Both the position numbers and the translations under genes were made by a program. This document shows positions 23,051 to 32,800 of a stretch of DNA of 40,332 nucleotides, one piece after another. The DNA is taken from positions 1 to 40,332 of the forward strand of contig NZ_NTGZ01000038.1 in NCBI RefSeq assembly GCF_002551245.1. The letters run 5' to 3'. Below the pieces are notes generated by a model that did no database searches, had not been told where the DNA came from, and saw only the letters and a program-made list of their open reading frames with translations. Each line of letters opens with the position of its first letter. Position 1 is the stretch's first letter. The DNA is from Streptomyces sp. rh34. GTDB taxonomy: Bacteria; Actinomycetota; Actinomycetes; Streptomycetales; Streptomycetaceae.

Positions 23051-24133
23051 TCAGTAGGCTCCGCCGAGCGATTCCTTGGCGTTGGCCTCGTCGTACGCGC
23101 GGTCGGTGATGATCACGTTCTCGGGGATCTCCTCACCGGCGTAGAACTTCTGCGCGGTGGCGAAGGCGAGCGGGCCGAAACGCGGGTTGGACTCGATGAC
23201 GGCGTTGTACTCGCCGTTGACGAGGGCCTGGACGGCGTTGCGGGTGCCGTCGACGGAGACGATCTTGACGTCCTTGCCTGGCTTCTTGCCGGCCGCCTTC
23301 AGCGCGGTGACCGCTCCGAGGCCCATCTCGTCGTTCTCGGCGTAGACGGCGGTGATGTCGGGCTTGGACTGGATGAGCTGCTCCATGACCTGCTGGCCCT
23401 TGTCGCGGGCGAACTCGCCGGTCTGCTGGGCGACGATCTCCAGGCCGGGGGCCTCGGCCTTCACCTGGTCGACGAAGCCCTTGGTGCGGTCGGTGGTGAC
23501 GTTGTTGCCGGACGCGCCGAGCAGGATGGCGACCTTGCCCTTGCCTCCGGTGACCTTGATCATCGCGTCGGCGGCGCGCTTGCCCTGCTCGACGAAGTCG
23601 GAGCCGAGGAAGGCGACGTAGTCCTTGCAGGCGGTGGAGTTGACCTTGCGGTCGATGGTGAGGACGGGGACCTTCTTGGCGGCCGCCGCCTTCAACGCGG
23701 GCTCCAGGCCGTCGGAGTTGAGCGGGGCGACGATGAGGAACTGGGCCCCCTGGGACAGCATGTCCTGGATGTCGCTGATCTGCTTGGACAGCTGGGACTG
23801 GGCGTTGGTGGTGAGGAGCTTCTTGACGCCGACCTTCTTCGCCTCGTCCTTGATGGACTGGGTCTCGGCGATCCGGAACGGGTTGGCCTCCTTCTCCGAC
23901 TGGGAGAAGCCGACCACGGCGTCCTTCAGGTCCAGCTTCGGCGCGCCGTAGGTCTCCAGCTTGCAGCCCGGACCGGACGAGGAATCAGGGGTCTTGGCCT
24001 CCTGCACTCCCTGGCTGCTGTCGCCGCCCGCGTTGGTGGAGGTCTCCGACTTGGCGCAGCCGGCGGCGGCCAGCGTGGTGGCGGCGAGGACGCAGGCCAC
24101 GGCGAGGGTACGGGATCGACGCTGGATCATCAT
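23051..24133 (-). CDS. YtfQ-like sugar-binding lipoprotein
   Basis: A 360-residue extracellular lipoprotein. The signal peptide ends in LAAAGC with the lipidated Cys at residue 26, followed by a Ser/Gly/Asp-rich linker. The Peripla_BP_4 core reads VVGFSQSEKEANPFRIAETQ, QFLIVAPLNSDGLEPAL, VPVLTIDRKVNS, DRTKGFVDQV, AQQTGEFARDKGQQVMEQLI and VYAENDEMGLGAV. These follow, block by block, E. coli YtfQ, which binds galactofuranose, better than the ribose or xylose binding proteins. Start: ATG at 24133 with AAGGAG ten bases upstream; a second ATG follows at once. It is the first gene of a six-gene leftward operon (binding protein, ATPase, two permeases, LacI, galM). Confidence 0.92.
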   Translation of the reverse strand: MMIQRRSRTLAVACVLAATTLAAAGCAKSETSTNAGGDSSQGVQEAKTPDSSSGPGCKLETYGAPKLDLKDAVVGFSQSEKEANPFRIAETQSIKDEAKKVGVKKLLTTNAQSQLSKQISDIQDMLSQGAQFLIVAPLNSDGLEPALKAAAAKKVPVLTIDRKVNSTACKDYVAFLGSDFVEQGKRAADAMIKVTGGKGKVAILLGASGNNVTTDRTKGFVDQVKAEAPGLEIVAQQTGEFARDKGQQVMEQLIQSKPDITAVYAENDEMGLGAVTALKAAGKKPGKDVKIVSVDGTRNAVQALVNGEYNAVIESNPRFGPLAFATAQKFYAGEEIPENVIITDRAYDEANAKESLGGAY

Positions 24134-24302
24134 GCGCGGAACGCTCCTTGGCGGTTGACGGCACGCTGATCGGCGTGCGGTCGGGGCATGCGGGACGAGG
24201 CATCGGCTGCTCTGCGGCTGATGCCACTGCATTCCTCACACCCCTGCTCCGTACTGCGGGAACAGTGGTCGTGAGAGCCTGCGCGGCCTGTCGGCGGCTC
24301 GG

Positions 24303-24317
24303 TTTACAACGTTATAT
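24303..24317. promoter_or_regulatory. LacI-type operator candidate, site A
   Basis: TTTACAACGTTATAT, with the symmetric AACGTT core at 24308-24313, lies about 175 bases upstream of the binding-protein start. It resembles sites B, C and D (CAACG core preceded by T/A-rich bases). On the leftward strand it reads ATATAACGTTGTAAA. Confidence 0.5.
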
Positions 24318-24480
24318 ATGTGGTGCGGCACGGGCGGCAAGAGTGACGTCGATGCGTTTCCAAAATGTGTCGGCAGACCGCCGGAGCTCGCCCGCGGTCG
24401 ACGACCCACCCTCCGGCAAAGGCTCTGCGCGAGGTCTGGACACCCGCCCGACGCCGTGCTGTCATACCGCCGGACGCTTG

Positions 24481-24497
24481 ATTTTCAACGTTGCAAG
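24481..24497. promoter_or_regulatory. LacI-type operator candidate, site B
   Basis: ATTTTCAACGTTGCAAG contains the palindrome TTtCAACGTTGcAA. Its first ten bases, ATTTTCAACG, are identical to site C upstream of the second GH2 gene about 8.8 kb away. It lies about 260 bases before the GH127 pseudogene start and 179 bases from site A. Confidence 0.6.
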
Positions 24498-24751
24498 AAC
24501 GGTTGCCGTCCGACCGCCCCGCCGCGCGACGGCGGCCTTCGGCGTGCGCCCGGCCGCCGCTGCCCCGCACCCCGGTCCGTCCGGGCCCCACCACACGCCC
24601 GGCAGCGTCCCGCTCTCACCGCTCCGCCGCACGTCAGCCGTACAGCGCACCGCCCAGCAGCCCGCCCCGCACGGCCACGGCGCCGTGCGGCACCCCCACC
24701 GAGCCGGCCGCGCGGCGCAGGCGGCGGGGCCCGAGAGCAGGAGCCGCACCG

Positions 24752-25458
24752 ATGCCCCTGAACCGCAGGCAGCTCATCACCACCGCGGTGGCCACCGCGA
24801 TCACCACCGGCGTGACGAGCCGGTGGGCGACCGCCGCGGCCCCCGACCGCCACCGGGCCATGGCCGCCCGGGGCGGCCACTACTCCCCCGGCCAGTTCCC
24901 CGGCGGCGGCTTCGCCGGCGACGAGAACGCCCGGCCCGGCCACGGTGACCCCCGCCAGGGCTTCGAGACCTGCGGCATCGTCGAGTTCATGGCCAGCCAC
25001 CAGCTGCTCACCCGGATCACCGGGGACCCGCTGTGGGCGGACCGCTGCGAGGAGCCGGCGTTCAACTCGCTTCCGGCGTCGCTCGATCCGTCGGGCAGGG
25101 CGGTGCACTACATCACCTGCGCCAACCGCGTGGACCTGGACAACGCGCCCAAGCGGGACCGCCAGTTCCGAACGGCTTCGCGATGCTGGCGTATCTGCCG
25201 CGCGTCGACCAGCACCGCTGCCCGCACAACTACGGCATGGGCTGGCCGTACTTCACCGAGGAGCCATGGCTCGCCACCCCGGACGGCGGGCTCGCGGCGG
25301 CGATGTCCGTGGCTGGCGGACCGCTGGTACCGGATCGTGAACCGGCACTCCGGCAAGGTGCTCGGCGTGGACGGGATGTCCACGGCCGGCAGCGCCCATG
25401 TCGTCCAGTACGACGACCACGGAACGGCCGACCACCTGTGGCGGCTCCTCCGACAGCA
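24752..25458 (+). pseudogene. decayed GH127 (beta-L-arabinofuranosidase family) gene fused to a ricin-lectin remnant
   Basis: A well-formed start (ATG after AGGAG) and Tat-like signal sequence (NRRQLITTAVATAITTGV) lead, within about 45 residues, straight into the middle of a GH127/DUF1680 enzyme: GFAGDENARPGHGDPRQG, FETCGIVEFMASHQLLTRI, WADRCEEPAFNSLPASLD. The roughly 250 residues expected before this are absent. Near 25165 the frame shifts; the next frame continues the family with GFAMLAYLPRVDQHRC and CPHNYGMGWPYFTEEPWLAT up to about 25308. There the original frame resumes with a ricin-type lectin piece (WYRIVNRHSGKVLGVDGMST). So there are at least two deletions and one frameshift. The parent was probably a secreted beta-L-arabinofuranosidase of about 700-900 residues, in keeping with the locus. 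Confidence 0.8.
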
Positions 25459-25463
25459 CTCCC

Positions 25464-25488
25464 TTCCCGCGCCGCTCCGGCGCGGGAA
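25464..25488 (+). terminator. 11-bp hairpin between pseudogene and GH2 gene
   Basis: TTCCCGCGCCG and CGGCGCGGGAA form a perfect 11-bp stem around CTC, just after the pseudogene and 39 bases before the next start. It may terminate pseudogene transcripts or protect the 5' end of the GH2 mRNA. Confidence 0.65.
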
Positions 25489-25526
25489 GTCCATCCCGTA
25501 CGACCGTAGAGAGGGATGTTCCGCCT

Positions 25527-27878
25527 ATGCGACCAGCACCCGCACCCCGCCATCGCACCTGGTGGCGGAGGTTAACGGCCACCACCGGCCTCCTCGCCCT
25601 GGTGGCCACCGCCCTTGTGGGGACCGGCACCTCCCCTGCCGCCGCCGCGCCCGCAGCCTGGGAACCGAAGCCGGCGCCCATGACGACGCCGTGGACGAAC
25701 CAGGTCCCCGTCGACAAGCCGCTGCCGGAGTATCCGCGTCCGCAGCTGACCCGACCGGACTGGACGAACCTCAACGGCATCTGGGACTTCGCCGTCACCG
25801 GCCGTGACGCCGGGCAGCCGGCCACGTTCCCCGAGCAGATCCGGGTCCCGTTCGTCGCCGAGTCCGCGCTCTCCGGCATCCAGCGGCGCATCACCGAGAA
25901 CGACAAGCTCTGGTACAAGCGGACCTTCTCCGTCCCCGCGAACTGGGACGGCCGCAGGGTCAAGCTGCACTTCGGAGCCTCCGACTGGCAGACCACGGTC
26001 TGGGTCAACGGCACCGAGGTCGGCGCGCACAAGGGCGGCTTCGACTCGTTCGCGTACGACATCACCCCGCGGCTCGACGGGGGTACGAACACCGTCGTGG
26101 TCTCCGTGTACGACCCGAGCCAGACCGGCGGCCAGGCGGTCGGCAAGCAGCGGATCAACGACGTGAAGCCGCACCCGGGGGGCGGGATCTTCTACACCGC
26201 GGCCTCCGGCATCTGGCAGACGGTCTGGCTGGAGCCCGTGGCGTCCGCGCACATCACACGGCTCGACATGACGCCGAGCCTGGGCGACAGCACCCTGCGG
26301 GTGAAGGTGCGGACGGTGGGCGCGGCGGGCCGGAGCGCCCGGATCACCGTCTCCACCGGCGGTTCGGTCGTGGGCACGGCGACCGGCGCGGTGGGCGGGG
26401 AGATCTCCGTACCCGTTCCGGACCCCCGGCTGTGGACCCCCGAGGATCCCTTCCTGTACGACGTGAGGGCGGACCTGCTCGACGGGGCGGCCGTCACCGA
26501 CACCGTGGGCAGCTACACCGGCATGCGGTCGGTGGGGATCGCGAAGGTCGACGACATCCTGCGGCCGGTGCTCAACGGGAAGTTCGTGTTCCAGACCGGC
26601 ACCCTGGACCAGGGGTACTGGCCGGACGGCATCTACACCGCGCCGAGCGACGAGGCGCTGAAGTACGACCTCCAGGCGCACAAGGACCTCGGCTTCAACA
26701 TGGTCCGCAAGCACATCAAGGTGGAGCCGCAGCGGTGGTTCTACTGGGCGGACAAGCTGGGTCTGCTGGTGTGGCAGGACATGCCGTCGATGGACACCGG
26801 CAAGGTGCCGGACGGGCCCGCGCGCACCCAGTGGGAGGCCGAGTACCGCAGCATCATCGACCAGCACCGCAGCTCACCGTCGGTGGTGATGTGGGTCAAC
26901 CAGAACGAGGGCTGGGGGCAGTACGACCAGGCCCGGATCGCCGACGAGGTCAAGGCCCAGGACCCCTCGCGCCTGGTCAACAACATGAGCGGGGTCAACT
27001 GCTGCGGCTCGGTCGACGGCGGTAACGGCGACGTGGTCGACAACCACATCTACGTCGGCCCCGGCAACACCGCGCCGAGCGCCACCCGGGCCGCCGTGCT
27101 GGGCGAGTTCGGCGGGCTCGGCTACAAGGTGCCCGGTCACGAGTGGTATCCGGGCGGCGGCTTCAGCTACGAGGACCAGCCGAGCATCGCGGCTCTCAAC
27201 AACCGCTTCGTCGGGCTCCTCGACGCCATCCGCGTCGGCCAACTGCCCGCCGGGCTCTCCGCGTCGGTCTACACGGAGATCACGGACGTCGAGAACGAGG
27301 CGAACGGACTGCTGACCTACGACCGCCAGGTGGTCAAGGTCGACACCGCCCGGGTCAAGGCCGCCAACCAGGCCCTGATCCAGGCGTCCCGGAGCCCCGC
27401 TCCCCCCGTGGACCTCCCCACCGGGCAGAACAGGTCGCTGCGGGTCACCACCCCCGGGCACACGACGAAGCACCTGCGGCACTACGACGGGCTGGCCTTC
27501 ACCGAGGTGGTGAACAGCGGGAGTCCGGCCGTGCTCAAGGCGGACGCCACCTGGAAGATCGTCCCCGGTCTCGCCAACGGCAACTGCTACTCCTTCGAGT
27601 CCCGGAACTATCCCGGCGAGTTCCTCCGCCACCGGGAGTTCCGGGTGCGCCGCGACACGAACGACAACTCCGCGCTGTTCAAGGCGGATGCCACCTGGTG
27701 TGCGGTCGCGGGCAGCGGTGGAGTGCGGTTCACCAGCGCCAATCTGCCAGGCAGCTATCTGCGCCACATCGACTCCGAGGTGTGGCTCGCCACCCCCGGC
27801 GGTGGGCGGGCCTTCGACAGTCCGGTCTCCTTCGCCGAGGACACCACCTGGGCGGTGGACGCGCCCTGGGCCCCGTGA
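25527..27878 (+). CDS. secreted GH2 glycosidase with C-terminal AbfB/CBM42 arabinofuranose-binding domain
   Basis: A 783-residue exported glycoside hydrolase. A signal peptide with twin Arg (HRTWWRRLTATTGLLALVAT) covers residues 1-37. The GH2 sugar-binding domain (WTNLNGIWDFAV, WYKRTFSVP, TTVWVNGTEVGAHKGGFD) is followed by the immunoglobulin-like and barrel domains. Likely acid/base is Glu461 in VNQNEGWGQ and nucleophile Glu527 in GEFGGLG; a further conserved segment is VYTEITDVENEANG. Residues about 635-780 form an AbfB domain (KHLRHYDG, YLRH repeats), which binds arabinofuranose side chains. Secreted Streptomyces GH2 enzymes of this architecture include reported galactofuranosidases; arabinofuranoside or galactofuranoside cleavage is inferred. 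ATG at 25527 follows GAGGGA by ten bases. Confidence 0.88.
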   Translation: MRPAPAPRHRTWWRRLTATTGLLALVATALVGTGTSPAAAAPAAWEPKPAPMTTPWTNQVPVDKPLPEYPRPQLTRPDWTNLNGIWDFAVTGRDAGQPATFPEQIRVPFVAESALSGIQRRITENDKLWYKRTFSVPANWDGRRVKLHFGASDWQTTVWVNGTEVGAHKGGFDSFAYDITPRLDGGTNTVVVSVYDPSQTGGQAVGKQRINDVKPHPGGGIFYTAASGIWQTVWLEPVASAHITRLDMTPSLGDSTLRVKVRTVGAAGRSARITVSTGGSVVGTATGAVGGEISVPVPDPRLWTPEDPFLYDVRADLLDGAAVTDTVGSYTGMRSVGIAKVDDILRPVLNGKFVFQTGTLDQGYWPDGIYTAPSDEALKYDLQAHKDLGFNMVRKHIKVEPQRWFYWADKLGLLVWQDMPSMDTGKVPDGPARTQWEAEYRSIIDQHRSSPSVVMWVNQNEGWGQYDQARIADEVKAQDPSRLVNNMSGVNCCGSVDGGNGDVVDNHIYVGPGNTAPSATRAAVLGEFGGLGYKVPGHEWYPGGGFSYEDQPSIAALNNRFVGLLDAIRVGQLPAGLSASVYTEITDVENEANGLLTYDRQVVKVDTARVKAANQALIQASRSPAPPVDLPTGQNRSLRVTTPGHTTKHLRHYDGLAFTEVVNSGSPAVLKADATWKIVPGLANGNCYSFESRNYPGEFLRHREFRVRRDTNDNSALFKADATWCAVAGSGGVRFTSANLPGSYLRHIDSEVWLATPGGGRAFDSPVSFAEDTTWAVDAPWAP

Positions 27879-27913
27879 TCCCCGGGGGCCGATGACGATG
27901 AGCGGGTGAACGA

Positions 27914-27926
27914 CCGGCCGGGCCGG
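27914..27926. terminator. weak hairpin between convergent genes
   Basis: CCGG and CCGG around CCGGG (part of CCGGCC-G-GGCCGG) in the 77-base gap between the GH2 gene and the convergent peptidase gene. Marginal. Confidence 0.25.
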
Positions 27927-27955
27927 CTGTGTGCGGAACGAGATGTGCGGCGGGG

Positions 27956-29611
27956 TCAGAAGCGGTCAGGGGCGCGGTCCGGGAGCGGAGACCCGGGGAG
28001 CACGTCCTCCTTCTGGTTCTGCCGTGCCTGCCCGTTCGAGCCTGCGGTCGCCTTGCAGGTCACGTCCTTCGCCGGGAGCTTGCCGGTCAGCAGATAGCGG
28101 TTGACCGCGCCGTCCGTGCACGCGTTGCCGCTGGGGTAGACGCCGTGTCCCTCGCCGCCGAGGACGGTGACCATCGTCGACCCCTTCAACTGCCGGTGCA
28201 GGGCCTGCCCACTGGGGAGGGGCGTCTGCGAGTCCCACTCGTTCTGGACGACCAGGGATGTGACCTTGTTGTTGACCTCGGTCGCCCGCTCCACGGAACG
28301 GTCCCAGAAGGCGCAGGGCTTGATGCTGGACGCGAAGTCCCCGAAGATCGGGTAGCGGCCCTTGTCCGCGATGGCGTCCCGCCGGTAACTCTCGGGGTCG
28401 CGGGACCAGGCGGCCGAGTTGTCACCGCACACCACGGCCCAGAAGCTCGCGGACACGTTGTCGGCCGGCGTCCCGACCGCCGCGCCCGCCGTTCCGCGCT
28501 CCTCGGATCCGGTGAACGCCTTGAGCTTCTCCGTCGCGACGGGCTTGCCGTCGGCCGCCTTCCTCAACTCCACGAACGCCTCGGTGGCGGACTGCGGGCT
28601 GAAGACCGCCCCCCGCATACCGCTGCGGATGTCGTCGCCGGTGACCAGCTGCCCGTCCAGCTCGATGGGCTCCTCGCCGGCCCGCGCGACCAGGTCCCAG
28701 AAGGTCCCCTCGACCTTCTTCGGCGTGTCACCGAGGCCGTACCGCTGCGAACGCGCGGCGGCCCACTCGGTCCACCGGTCGAACGCGGGCTCGGCGCCCT
28801 CCGCCCACCACTGGATCATCCCCCGCCAGGCGCGCTCCGGGTCGACCGCGCTGTCCAGCACGAACCGGTCGGCGCGCCGGGGGAAGAGCTGGGTGTAGAC
28901 GGCCCCGAGGTAGGTGCCGTACGAGTAACCCACGTAGCTGATCTTCTTCTCGCCGAGGACCGCCCGGAGCAGGTCCATGTCGCGTGCGGTGTTGCGCGTG
29001 GTGATGTGCGGGAGCACGTCGCCCGCCTTCTCCTCGCACTTGTCCGCGAACGTCCGCGCCCAGGCGACGTCGTCGTCGAACGTCTCCTCCTTGTACGGCC
29101 GCAGCCAGTCCTCCTCCTCCGGCTCCAGGCCGCAGGAGACCGGGCTGCTCCGTCCCACACCGCGCGGGTCGAATCCGACGAGGTCGTACTTCCGCCGCGC
29201 GGACGCGGGCATCGACTCGGCCATCGACAGCGGCATGTACAGACCTTCGCCGCCCGGGCCGCCGGGGTTGGAGAGCAGGACACCGTGCCGCTTGCCGGGT
29301 GCGGTGGTCTTGATCCGGGATATGGCCAGGTCGATCCGCTCGCCCCCGGGGGCCCGGTAGTCCAGCGGGACCTTGATCGTGGCGCACTGGAACTCCGCGG
29401 GAGCGGCGGCCTCGCACCGCTTCCAGCGCGGCTTCTGCTTCGCGTAGCGGTCCAGCGCGCCCTTGCCGGCGTACGGGGACGCGCTCGACGGGGAGGACGC
29501 CGACGGAGAGGCGGCCGGAGCGGCGGTGGCCGTGGAGGTGACCAGCGCGGGGGAGAGCGTTGCCGTGATGCTCACCGCTAAGAGGGGCACGAGACGTCGT
29601 CTGCTGCGCAC
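27956..29611 (-). CDS. secreted S33-family alpha/beta-hydrolase peptidase (tripeptidyl aminopeptidase-like)
   Basis: A 551-residue exported hydrolase similar in plan to Streptomyces Tap/SlpD/SlpE mycelial aminopeptidases. Signal peptide at 1-31 (RLVPLLAVSITATLSPALV), then a Ser/Ala/Pro linker. The catalytic set is visible: oxyanion region LLSNPGGPGGEG, nucleophile Ser230 in GYSYGT, Asp in VVQNEWDSQTPL, His in GEGHGVYPSG. The C-terminal region has the conserved cysteines of the TAP-like domain (SIKPCAFW, GNACTDGAVNRYLLTG). Translation starts with GTG at 29611, eight bases after AAGGA. It is a monocistronic gene inserted between the two GH2 genes, convergent with the first. Lipidation is not predicted because no lipobox is present. 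Confidence 0.92.
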   Translation of the reverse strand: MRSRRRLVPLLAVSITATLSPALVTSTATAAPAASPSASSPSSASPYAGKGALDRYAKQKPRWKRCEAAAPAEFQCATIKVPLDYRAPGGERIDLAISRIKTTAPGKRHGVLLSNPGGPGGEGLYMPLSMAESMPASARRKYDLVGFDPRGVGRSSPVSCGLEPEEEDWLRPYKEETFDDDVAWARTFADKCEEKAGDVLPHITTRNTARDMDLLRAVLGEKKISYVGYSYGTYLGAVYTQLFPRRADRFVLDSAVDPERAWRGMIQWWAEGAEPAFDRWTEWAAARSQRYGLGDTPKKVEGTFWDLVARAGEEPIELDGQLVTGDDIRSGMRGAVFSPQSATEAFVELRKAADGKPVATEKLKAFTGSEERGTAGAAVGTPADNVSASFWAVVCGDNSAAWSRDPESYRRDAIADKGRYPIFGDFASSIKPCAFWDRSVERATEVNNKVTSLVVQNEWDSQTPLPSGQALHRQLKGSTMVTVLGGEGHGVYPSGNACTDGAVNRYLLTGKLPAKDVTCKATAGSNGQARQNQKEDVLPGSPLPDRAPDRF

Positions 29612-29771
29612 GATGTCGATCCTTCCGGTCAGATGTTCGGACAGGAAAGATCATCCAGGAAGCGGCCGTGTGTACGGATCCCCCACCGGGCTGCACCTCG
29701 CCTCCACCCTGGGGGTGACGCAACCAGCCGGGGTGGTCCGCGAGTTGGAGAAGCGGAGGACAGGATGAGGC

Positions 29772-29812
29772 CCGCTTCCCGTGCGCCGGGGGGTCCGGCG
29801 CGGGGGAAGCGG
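29772..29812 (-). terminator. strong hairpin terminator of the PA14-GH2-LamG gene
   Basis: Arms at 29772-29789 and 29795-29812 pair over 18 positions with one mismatch around a 5-base loop, 19 bases beyond the leftward stop codon. It separates the GH2 gene from the peptidase gene. Right of it, 29612-29770 presumably holds the peptidase promoter, with no gene seen. Confidence 0.8.
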
Positions 29813-29831
29813 ACCTCGGTCCTTGTCCCCG

Positions 29832-32800
29832 TTACGGCTGCTGACGGCCGTGGAGCGCGGACACCTCCTCGGCGGTCAGGGCCTTGTCGTACACCCCGAC
29901 CTCATCGACGGAACCGTTCCAGAAGTCGCCCCGGGCGCCGTCGTACTGGGCCCGCCCGACGGAGAGCGGGCCGGTGCTCACATCGGCCGGCCCGGCCTCG
30001 GTGGTGGCGGCGGGCTTCCCGTCGACGTACAGCGTGATCGTGTCGCCCTTGCGGACCCCGACCAGGTGGTACCACTGACCGGTCTCCGGGGTGATCTCCA
30101 GGCGGGCGCGTTTGCCGCCCGGGGTGGAGAAGGCGAACGCGCCCTGCCCGTACTGGAGATAGAAGGGGTTCTCGGTCCGCCGGCCGTCCTGGCTCACGAC
30201 GGTGGCGTAGTTGCCCGGCACGGCGTCCAGCGAGGCCCACGCGGAGACCGTGTAGTCCTTCGTGGTGTCCACGACCGGTCCGGCGCTCTGCCCGTACTGG
30301 CCCTCGCCGTCGAACTTCAGGGCCGAGCCCGCGACTCCCGGGGTCCAGGACGTGCCGCCCTCCAGGGCGAGATGGGCCTTGTTGGGGCCGCTGTCGCGGG
30401 CGGTGGCGCCCCTGTTCTCGTCGAGCGACCAGGAGCCACCGCCCTTCAGCTCATCGCGCTCACCGGCGTTCGCCCCGGCGGCGATCACCTGCCGGTTGAT
30501 CTCCCGGACCTTCTTCGGGTCGACCTTGATCTGGCGCCGGTCGTACGTCCACAGCCCGTTCAGCTCGTTCTCCAGATCGCTGACCTGGGTGTAGACGGAG
30601 CCGGACAGCTCGGCGCCGGCGGCGGCGAGGTAGTACGTACGGGTGTTGTCGACGTACTTGGCGGTCAGGGCGTCCTTGTCCGCGACCCCGCTGTAGATGT
30701 TGGCGGGCGCACCGGGCCACATGTGCCCCGGAGTCCGGAGCGTGAAGCCGCCGTGCTCGCCGTCCATCGCGGCGCGACGGTCGTCCGGGAAGGCCGGGTC
30801 GTTGTTCACGTAGTCGTGATGGTCGATGATCTCGCCCTTGCCGGAATCACCCTTGGAGGCGCAGCAGTTGACGCCGCTGTGCGCGTTGACCACGCGGGAC
30901 GGGTCGAGTGCCTTGACGTCCTCGGCGATCTTGCCGGTCTCGGTGCGGTCCCACTCGCCCCAGCCCTCGTTGAAGACGATCCAGCCGCTGATCGAGGGGT
31001 AGTTGTGGAACTGCTTCATCATCTCCTTCCCCTGCGTGAGGAAGGCGTTCTTGCCCGCGTCGTTGTCGATGTCGGCGTTGACGAAGTCCTGCCACACGAG
31101 CAGCCCGAGCCGGTCGGCGTGGTAATACCAGCGCGGCGACTCCACCTTGATGTGCTTGCGTACGGCGTTGAAGCCGAGGTCCTTCTGGGCCTTCAGGTCG
31201 AAGGTGAGGGCGGCGTCGCTGGGCTGGGTGTACAGCCCGTCGGGCCAGAAGCCCTGGTCGAGCATGGCGAGGGAGAAGAAGGGCTTCCCGTTGAGGACGA
31301 GTTTCTGGTAGCCGCCCACCTTGTCGATCTTCAGCTGGCGCATCCCGAAGTAGCTCTCGACGCTGTCCCGGGAGCGGCCGTCGGCGAGGGAGACATCGAG
31401 GTCGTACAGGTAGGGGTCGTCCGGCGACCAGAGGTGCTGGTTCCTGACCCGCAGGCTGAGCTCGCGGTTGGCCGGTCCGGTGACCGTGCCGACGACCTTG
31501 CCCTTGTGGTCGCGGGCGACGGCGGTGATCCGGGCGTCGGCGGAGGCCTCGGCGGAGTTGACGGTGACCGCGAGGCGGCCGGTGTCGATGTCCGGTGTGG
31601 TGGTCAGGGAGTCGATGGCGGCGGGGGCGACCGGCTCCATCCACACGGTCTGCCAGATGCCGGAGGTCGGGGTGTAGACGATGCCGCCGGGGTTGGTGGA
31701 CTGCTTGCCCTTGGGCTGGTTCGGGCCGGTCCTGTCGGTGACCGCGACGACGATCTCCTGGGGGCCGCCGCCCCGCAGCGCGTCGGTGATGTCGGCGGTG
31801 AACCCGGTGTAGCCGCCGGTGTGTTCGGCGACCTTGGTGCCGTTGACCCAGACGGTGGACTGATAGTCCACGGCGTCGAAGTTGAGCTTCAGCCGCTTGT
31901 CCTTGCCGGACGCGCCCTTGCCTCCCTTGCCGCCCTTGCCGACCGACCAGTTCTTCGGCACGGTGACGAGTTTGCGGTAGAACATGTGGTCCTCGTCGCG
32001 CTCCAGGCCGGAGAGCTGCGATTCGACCGGGAACGGCACGATGATCTTCTCGTCGAGCTTCTTGCCGAAGACCGGCTGCTCGCCCTCGGCGGCCCCGGCG
32101 AACTCCCAGGGGCCGTTGAGGTTCTTCCACTGGTCGCGGACCTGTTGCGGCCGTGGGTACTCGGGCAGCGGGTGGTTCGTGTCCAGCTTGTCGCCCCAGG
32201 TGGTGGTGAGGCGGTGCGTGGAGAGGTTCTTGGCGGTGCGGCCGATCTCCGGGACGGTTTCGGAGCCCGACTTCAGACCGCCCCGGCCGTCGTAGACGAC
32301 CTTGACGCGCTGGTCCTTCTGGACCGGCGCGGCGAGATCGATGACCAGCGCCCTCGGGTCGTCCGAGGCCCGGTTCACCGACTTCACCGGCATCGGGGAG
32401 GTGTCGACCTCGATCTTGAGGTGCTCCTTCACCTTCCGGTAGTCCGAGACGGGGTCCTTGAAGGTGGCCTGGAGGCGCTTGCCGTTCTCCGCGACGCTCA
32501 GGGCGACGGGGTAGACCTCGAAGTCGGCGGGCGGGGTGAACGCCGACTCGGGCACGATCTGCTTCTCCAGGGTGTCGCTCCCCCAGCGCAGGAACATGCT
32601 GGCGCCGCCGACGTCCTGGAACATCTCCAGCTTGAAGTCGTGCTTCTCACCGGCCTTCAGGGCGATCGGAGCGCTGTGCTGCTCCTTGTCCCAGTCCGGC
32701 TCCCAGTGATCGATGACAACGTTGTCGTCCAGGAAGAGCCGGAAGCCGTTGTCGCCGATGGCGGAGAAGGTGTACTCCCCGGTCTCGGGGGCTTCCAGCT

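Larger units (their letters stand above)
24134..24751. promoter_or_regulatory. 618-base divergent intergenic region of the sugar locus
   Basis: No credible gene is visible here: the open frames on both strands are shadows with Arg/Pro-rich composition. The stretch contains two AACGTT-centred operator-like sites (24303-24317 and 24481-24497), each within an AT-richer patch, and presumably holds the leftward promoter of the transporter operon and the rightward promoter of the hydrolase genes. Confidence 0.6.

Noticed and set aside
24491..25807. One continuous 438-codon gene through the GH127 remnant
   Set aside because: The frame starts in the intergenic region without a ribosome-binding site, loses GH127 similarity at about 25165, and ends as an out-of-frame reading of the GH2 gene.
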